Shown piece by piece: positions 7,008-11,185 of a stretch of DNA of 11,185 nucleotides (its first letter is position 1; each line of letters begins with the position of its first letter). The DNA is from an uncultured Pseudanabaenaceae cyanobacterium. Lineage in GTDB: Bacteria; Cyanobacteriota; Cyanobacteriia; PCC-9006; JAAUQQ01. The notes beneath the pieces are model-generated. The model ran no database searches, was not told where the DNA came from, and saw only the letters and a list, made by a program, of their open reading frames with translations. The stretch lies in the NCBI GenBank assembly GCA_938015405.1, contig CALLPZ010000488.1, forward strand, positions 1 through 11,185. The letters are read 5' to 3'. The translations under genes and the position numbers were made by a program.

Positions 7008-7430
7008 CGCTGGTACTGGCCAAGTCGCTTAAGGTCAAGCATCAGAGCGAGTTTTTTGACATGGCTTGAACCCGTTGGCCTTGCCATGGAAGTGCGAGCT
7101 GGGATAGGCAGAATATTTTACAGCCAATCTATCTTCATCATGGCCACCCAAGTCGGTGGAGTCTGGGGGAGAGGTCTCGTCTTTTCGGGAAAACTAGGTA
7201 AAGCAGGCGAAGCTAATTTACTTTTTGAGAAAAATTCAGCCCGAAAATGGTTGATTTGCCTGACCTCTCCAGGCCTGCTTCGCTATCTCCCTTCCGAAAA
7301 CCCGATACACTTAGGTCTCTGGCTGCCAATCCTTACCCCTGGTTGAAGCCAGCGGAAGCGGGGGCTTCTCCGTTACGTCCCGGCACTGTTGCCGTCCAGC
7401 TCAGCTTCTTACCTCTGCCTTTAAGCATCC
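7008..7430. other. Intergenic region between the PP2C and CHAT-FHA genes
   Basis: No family-like protein is encoded in these 423 bases. Short plus-strand frames at 7056-7346 and 7247-7444 have compositions unlike real proteins and no homology I recognise. A weak terminator-like hairpin with T6 follows the PP2C stop (7025-7057). The length of the gap and this hairpin suggest the CHAT-FHA gene is transcribed from its own promoter, which I could not locate reliably. Confidence 0.55.
7025..7057 (+). terminator. Weak candidate terminator after the PP2C gene
   Basis: TCGCT (7025-7029) and AGCGA (7046-7050) can pair around a 16-nt loop, and a T6 run follows at 7052-7057. The position, 18 bases after the stop codon, and the T-run fit an intrinsic terminator. 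The 5-bp stem and long loop make it weak. Confidence 0.3.
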
Positions 7431-9035
7431 ATGCCCGGGTTTGATAATCCCTGCCTAAATATTGCACTTGCGCCCCTGATGGCTTCGGAGCCTGGTCATT
7501 GGGCGACCTGGGTTTTGCAAGCTCCCTATCCAGGGGGCTATGTTCATCACGATCGCCATTGGCCCGACAGCCTGGATCAGGGTTGGGCCAACTGGCGGGC
7601 TTTATTTTCCAGTCAGGGAGGGAGCCCTGAGGTTGAGCCAATTGATTTCTCCGCAACCGCAGTAGAAGGCAGCTATAGCAGTCGTCTCATGCAATATCTG
7701 GGGCTGGAACTGTGGCAATGGCTTATCCATGGCCCCATCCATACGGCCTATAGCCAGAGTCGTGGCATTGCCATGGGCCAGGGCAAGCCCCTGCGCCTAC
7801 GCCTGGAGCTGCGTAACCCGGAGCTGGTGCAGTTGCCCTGGGAGATTATGCAGCCGCAGATTGGCAAGCAGGCCATCTCCCTGAGCCAACAGATTCTCTT
7901 TAGTCGCACCACCAGTGATGTTGACCCACTGATGCCGCCTCGTTTGAGCCAGTCTCTCAAGGTGCTACTGGTTCTGGGGCAATCGGGTGAGGATGTGCCC
8001 GAGTTGGACTTAAAGAAAGAAGCCAATATTTTGGCGGAGCATTTGCGGAGCCCGGCGGAGTTTCGTCCTGGCAGTACAGGCTTTTCCGCTGCCTGCCAGG
8101 TGGATCAATTGATTCAGCCGACCCCTGCTGAGCTGGTGGACCGACTAGAAGAGGGGGGCTACAGCCTGTTTTTCTATGCGGGTCATGGGGTGCCTGCTCC
8201 CGATGGGGGCAAGCTCATGATTAATTCCCAGGATGCCTTGAGTGGTACGGAGTTGGCCCAGGTGCTGACTCGCTGTCAGGTGGCAGTGGCGGTATTTAAT
8301 GCCTGCTGGGGGGCCCAGCCTTTCCAAGGTAAGAACGAGCAGGGGGAGCTAGAAACTGTGCCCCGTAGTAGTTTGGCCGAGGTGCTGATCCACCATGGTG
8401 TGCCGGCGGTGCTGGCCATGCGAGATACCATTGCCGATGAAGAGGCGCTCTGTTTTATTGAAGCCTTTGCGGATTCTTTGAGCGATCGCCTCCCCGTGGA
8501 TCAAGCTGTGGCGATGGCGCGCCAGCAACTACTCACGCTTTACAAGTTCAATCAGCCTGCTTGGACCCTGCCTGTCCTGTACATGCATCCAGAGTTCAAC
8601 GGCGAAGTGATGCAGCCGGTGGAAGGCCAAACTGAGCTACCCACCACGAGTCCGACAACGCAATGGCATGAAGCCCGCTGGCCCCTTGCCCAGATCCGGA
8701 TGGTTGAGGACCCTCTCAAATTGTGGAGTCTCCGAGGCGGCATTATGCGAGTAGGCCGTCGTCCCGAGAATGACCTCGTCCTACAGGAGCCTTGGGTTTC
8801 GCAAAAACATGCGGAGTTGATTTGCCGGGTTGGCATGGAAGGGGAAGCTCCCAGTTATTTCCTTCGTGATTTCTCGCGCTACGGCACCCTCATTGGTGCT
8901 GGACTGGACTGGCAGCGAGTCCATCACCAGGAAATTCAACTTAAGCCGGGGACTCGGATTCGCTTTGGCAGTACCCAAGGCAAGACTTTAGAATTTATCG
9001 TCCAAACGTTCACCGAAGGGGACACCCATTATTAG
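7431..9035 (+). CDS. CHAT-domain peptidase-like protein with C-terminal FHA domain
   Basis: The 534-residue product joins two domains. Residues about 190-390 form a CHAT domain of the caspase-like clan CD peptidases. The catalytic pair is visible as His252 in FYAGHGV and Cys292 in VFNACWGAQ, both after hydrophobic strands, so proteolytic activity is plausible. Residues about 1-185 match the N-terminal region of cyanobacterial CHAT proteins (APYPGGYVHHD near 31-41; RLRLELRN and LPWEIM later). Residues about 425-525 form an FHA domain, which binds phosphothreonine peptides: Gly442-Arg443 in RVGRRPENDL, Ser457 and His460 in SQKHA, and RYGT in place of the usual NGT. There is no signal peptide or membrane segment. 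An in-frame TAA at 7422-7424 makes the ATG at 7431 the first possible start, and the sequence after it matches the family start. The upstream PP2C phosphatase gene suggests phospho-dependent control. Substrate unknown. Confidence 0.9.
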   Translation: MPGFDNPCLNIALAPLMASEPGHWATWVLQAPYPGGYVHHDRHWPDSLDQGWANWRALFSSQGGSPEVEPIDFSATAVEGSYSSRLMQYLGLELWQWLIHGPIHTAYSQSRGIAMGQGKPLRLRLELRNPELVQLPWEIMQPQIGKQAISLSQQILFSRTTSDVDPLMPPRLSQSLKVLLVLGQSGEDVPELDLKKEANILAEHLRSPAEFRPGSTGFSAACQVDQLIQPTPAELVDRLEEGGYSLFFYAGHGVPAPDGGKLMINSQDALSGTELAQVLTRCQVAVAVFNACWGAQPFQGKNEQGELETVPRSSLAEVLIHHGVPAVLAMRDTIADEEALCFIEAFADSLSDRLPVDQAVAMARQQLLTLYKFNQPAWTLPVLYMHPEFNGEVMQPVEGQTELPTTSPTTQWHEARWPLAQIRMVEDPLKLWSLRGGIMRVGRRPENDLVLQEPWVSQKHAELICRVGMEGEAPSYFLRDFSRYGTLIGAGLDWQRVHHQEIQLKPGTRIRFGSTQGKTLEFIVQTFTEGDTHY

Positions 9036-9068
9036 ACGATTCGCCTAGCTGGGAAGCGACTGAATCGT
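9036..9068 (+). terminator. Hairpin directly after the CHAT-FHA stop codon
   Basis: ACGATTC (9036-9042) and GAATCGT (9062-9068) are exact reverse complements around a 19-nt loop, starting at the first base after the TAG stop. This is the position expected for a terminator or 3'-end protecting hairpin. Only a mixed T/G stretch (TTGGTTG) follows, so efficient intrinsic termination is doubtful. Confidence 0.35.
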
Positions 9069-9560
9069 TGGTTGAATATGGGGGGTATTGGCATAGATTT
9101 CCTGGACTGAGCTGATTTGCTTGATTCTCTGCGGAGGCACCGATGCTTCTCGCTCTTTCGAGGGAATATTAGGTCTAGGAATTGGGTTGCTGGCATTGCA
9201 AGGGATGCTACTGGATACTGACTAGCGGTATCGGATTGGGGCAAGACTTTTTCGAATCCTGCGAAATCCCCCGGCCCAACTCTGTAGAGATTGCTATCGA
9301 GACGCAACATTCGATACGGAATTGACCCCAGGGTTGAAACCGTCGCTGCCTTCGATGCCTTAATGAAATCCCTTGAACGGTAAGTCAACCTCGTCAACCG
9401 CTATCTCTAGCTTTCACGGTTAGCTTGTGTGTTGAGTGAGGTGGTCAGCACCAAGCTCACTGGCAGGCATACTCAGCGCTTTTTCTCGTTGAGGAATTTG
9501 TTAGCTGAGGTTGCAAGCGAGATATATCATCATCGGATAAGTGTTCCCAGGAGTTGAGCT
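9036..9560. other. Intergenic region before the small acidic protein gene; possible decayed coding sequence
   Basis: No intact gene is supported in these 525 bases. A minus-strand frame (9032-9397) opens with TTG, runs into the CHAT stop and resembles nothing I know. On the plus strand, 9318-9383 reads as a protein-like C-terminus (GIDPRVETVAAFDALMKSLE, then R and a stop), but its frame is closed by a TAG only eight codons upstream at 9294. This suggests a gene remnant or chance. The promoter for the gene at 9561 should lie near the end. TTGTTA (9498-9503) with GATATA (9521-9526), 17 bases apart, is a weak candidate. Confidence 0.5.
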
Positions 9561-10151
9561 ATGAAAAAAACTGCTATGTCCAACCAGACCCCCAATCCCA
9601 AAGCGATCGCTGAGGCGGAATTGATGCAAACCGTCTTGGAAGCTGAAATCACCACTGAGACGCCTTATCCCTGGAACGCAGCTGCGGCGAGCCGCTACTT
9701 CGACCAGCTAGAGGCTGCGACGCCCGAGCTAGAAGTGAGTGAAGCAGAAGCAAAGGGCTTCTTTAGTAAGCTCGATGCGCTGTGGGGCAAGTCCTCTGCT
9801 AAGACAACCTCCTCTGTTCAGTTGGCAGGCCTGGCCCAGCAGCTCAGCAGCCGTTGCGTTAGCGTTCCCCAAGCAGCACTCCAAGCCATTGCCCAGAAGG
9901 CAAATGCGTTGGTTGATAGCCAGCTTTCTAGCCTCGACCAGTTGGTGGCCTGTGTGCAGGATGTACTGCCCCAGTGGGATGTGGAAGACCTGCAGGTGAT
10001 GGCTCGCCCCTACGCCTATGCCATGCGCTCTGAGGAGCCTAAGCTTCCTGAGAATGTGGAATGGGAATCTCTCTCTGAGGTGGAGCAAGGCCGTTTGGCC
10101 ATGGCGATTGCAAACTGGATTATGACCGAGCTTGAGCACCGCAAGAGCTAG
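9561..10151 (+). CDS. Hypothetical acidic protein, 196 residues
   Basis: I do not recognise this protein as a named family. It is soluble, acidic and mostly alpha-helical in appearance, with no signal peptide, membrane segment or known catalytic motif. Residues 1-32 look flexible. Then come YPWN (36-39) and two similar short motifs, YFDQLEA (46-52) and FFSKLDA (67-73), 21 residues apart. A Ser/Thr linker (78-85) precedes a helical C-terminal domain (about 86-196) rich in Leu, Gln and Ala with Cys99 and Cys131. The start is well supported: AGGAG at 9549-9553 lies seven bases before the ATG, one of the best ribosome sites in the window; Met6 is a less likely alternative. A strong terminator follows, so this is probably a single-gene transcript. 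Codon use looks like the neighbours. The high Gln/Ala helix content could suit a protein-interaction role, but this is only a guess. Confidence 0.8.
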   Translation: MKKTAMSNQTPNPKAIAEAELMQTVLEAEITTETPYPWNAAAASRYFDQLEAATPELEVSEAEAKGFFSKLDALWGKSSAKTTSSVQLAGLAQQLSSRCVSVPQAALQAIAQKANALVDSQLSSLDQLVACVQDVLPQWDVEDLQVMARPYAYAMRSEEPKLPENVEWESLSEVEQGRLAMAIANWIMTELEHRKS

Positions 10152-10230
10152 TGGAAGCTTGCTCTTGGCAAGCCCGTATCTGAAGCTCTAACAAAAGCGC
10201 TTCAACTCCTAAAAGAACACAACAAAATTT

Positions 10231-10263
10231 GCTCTGTCCCCAGTTGGGGGCGGAGCTTTTTTT
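10231..10263 (+). terminator. Intrinsic terminator of the small acidic protein gene, between convergent genes
   Basis: GCTCTGTCCCC (10231-10241), loop AGTT, and GGGGGCGGAGC (10246-10256) form an 11-bp stem with two G-U pairs, followed at once by T7 (10257-10263). This is a textbook intrinsic terminator, 80 bases after the stop codon. An additional 6-bp hairpin (GCTTGC/GCAAGC, 10157-10173) sits just after the stop codon. On the other strand the same stem is followed by AAATTTTG, so it may also weakly stop the converging permease transcript. Confidence 0.9.
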
Positions 10264-10289
10264 ATGCCATGGGTTTGGGGGACAGAGCA

Positions 10290-11150
10290 CTAACCCTTCA
10301 CACCACTGCCCGCTTCGGTGGGCACAATGTAGCTTTGCAGCACGAGGAAAAAGGCCAGAATTGGCAGAATCGAGAGTACTGCTCCAGCGGCTACCAGTCT
10401 CCAGTCCAGAGACATGCTGCCTGCTAAACGAGCGACGCCTAGGGGCAGGGTGTATTTCTCTGGTGGTCCGCCGACTAAAACAATGAGAGGCCAGAGGAAG
10501 TTACTCCAGGAGCCGATAAATTCAAAGATTGCCAGGGTTGCCAGGGCAGGGCGTACGGCCGGAATCATCACATGCCACCAAATGCCCAATTCGGTACAGC
10601 CATCGATGCGAGCGGCTTCTTCCAATTCTTTGGGTACGCCTTGGAAGGCTTGACGCATCAGGAAAATACCAAATGCTGAGGCTAGGGAGGGCAAGATCAC
10701 GGCCCAGTAGCTGCCATTGATTCCCAGCTTGACGATCAGCACGTAGAGGGGAATCATCACGATCTGAAACGGAATCATGATAGTGGCGACGACGAGGGAA
10801 AAAATCACCTCTCGGCCTTTGAATTGCAGTCGCGCCAAGGGATAGGCGGCGAGGGAGCAAAAGACAAGGTTGATGCTGACGGTGAGAACCGCGAGCAGGG
10901 TGCTATTCCAGAGGTAGTTGGCAAAGGGGAAGGTCTGCCAGACTGCCTTGAAGTTGGCTAGGGTTGGCTGCTGCGGGAAGAACTGGGGCGGAAATTGGAA
11001 GACATCTTCGCCGGGGGATTTGAGGGAGGTGCTGAACAGCCAGAACAGCGGGAAAAGCATCAGGAATGCGATCGCCCCTAGCAGGATATAAATCCCAATG
11101 TTTTTTAGGGTCTGCCGCTGGTTGGAGTTGAGGCGATCGGCTTGGAGCAT
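10290..11150 (-). CDS. Carbohydrate ABC transporter permease (MalG/CUT1 type)
   Basis: The 286-residue product is an inner-membrane permease subunit of a binding-protein-dependent sugar importer. Six membrane segments are visible at about 18-41, 79-105, 114-141, 148-168, 203-226 and 250-275. The EAA loop that contacts the ATPase is clear at 178-201: EEAARIDGCTELGIWWHVMIPAVRP, with the conserved Glu-Ala-Ala, Gly and Pro. The N-terminal TSLKSPGE and the FPPQFFP stretch followed by ANF are typical of the MalG/LacG/UgpE-like second permease. The substrate cannot be read from the sequence; sugars, glycerol-phosphate or compatible solutes such as glucosylglycerol are all possible. I chose ATG at 11150-11148; an in-frame TTG at 11165 and an open frame to the window edge leave a longer form possible. 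The other permease, the binding protein and the ATPase would have to lie right of the window. Confidence 0.9.
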   Translation of the reverse strand: MLQADRLNSNQRQTLKNIGIYILLGAIAFLMLFPLFWLFSTSLKSPGEDVFQFPPQFFPQQPTLANFKAVWQTFPFANYLWNSTLLAVLTVSINLVFCSLAAYPLARLQFKGREVIFSLVVATIMIPFQIVMIPLYVLIVKLGINGSYWAVILPSLASAFGIFLMRQAFQGVPKELEEAARIDGCTELGIWWHVMIPAVRPALATLAIFEFIGSWSNFLWPLIVLVGGPPEKYTLPLGVARLAGSMSLDWRLVAAGAVLSILPILAFFLVLQSYIVPTEAGSGVKG

Positions 11151-11185
11151 GGAGAAGCTGAGCAAACAGGAATAGCTGAAGCTAT

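Noticed and set aside
7056..7346. Plus-strand frame of 96 residues after the PP2C gene
   Set aside because: It shows no motif or ribosome site and has a composition unlike the neighbouring proteins; it starts right behind the weak terminator, but nothing else supports it.
9032..9397. Minus-strand frame of 121 residues downstream of the CHAT-FHA gene
   Set aside because: It starts with TTG, overlaps the CHAT stop codon, has no known domain and no ribosome site; the short regular stretch in its middle is not enough.

Overview
This is cyanobacterial chromosome. The palindrome GCGATCGC (HIP1) occurs nine times in 11.2 kb, and the window encodes NdhM, an NDH-1 subunit restricted to oxygenic phototrophs. 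The signalling proteins are also of types typical of cyanobacteria: a DICT-domain kinase-like protein, a zinc-ribbon PP2C phosphatase and a CHAT-FHA protein. I cannot name the genus. I saw no insertion sequence, CRISPR array, tRNA or rRNA.

Layout. Left part, minus strand: the 5' part of a pentapeptide-repeat protein gene (runs off the left edge), a 540-bp gap with a perfect 14-bp inverted repeat, then an FtsE-type ABC ATPase gene with a long, variable-looking N-terminal extension and no ftsX beside it. A 616-bp divergent intergenic region follows. The plus strand then carries four genes: a DICT-domain sensor kinase-like protein whose H-box histidine is replaced by glutamine, ndhM, a PP2C phosphatase with an N-terminal zinc ribbon plus a degenerate kinase-like region, and a CHAT peptidase-like protein with a C-terminal FHA domain. 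After a 525-bp region that may hold degraded coding sequence comes a small acidic protein gene of unknown function with a good Shine-Dalgarno sequence and a strong intrinsic terminator. This gene converges on a minus-strand sugar-type (CUT1/MalG-like) ABC transporter permease gene whose partners would lie beyond the right edge.

How the genes may work together. The middle block is the most interesting part. A phosphatase that removes phosphate from Ser/Thr lies just upstream of a protein that combines a phosphothreonine-reading domain (FHA) with a caspase-like peptidase domain (CHAT, catalytic His and Cys both present). A kinase-like protein that appears unable to phosphorylate itself on the usual histidine lies further upstream. 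This could be a phosphorylation-controlled protease circuit, but the link rests on gene order and domain content only. The 423-bp gap between the phosphatase and CHAT genes argues against a tight operon. The flanking genes look like ordinary housekeeping or accessory genes.
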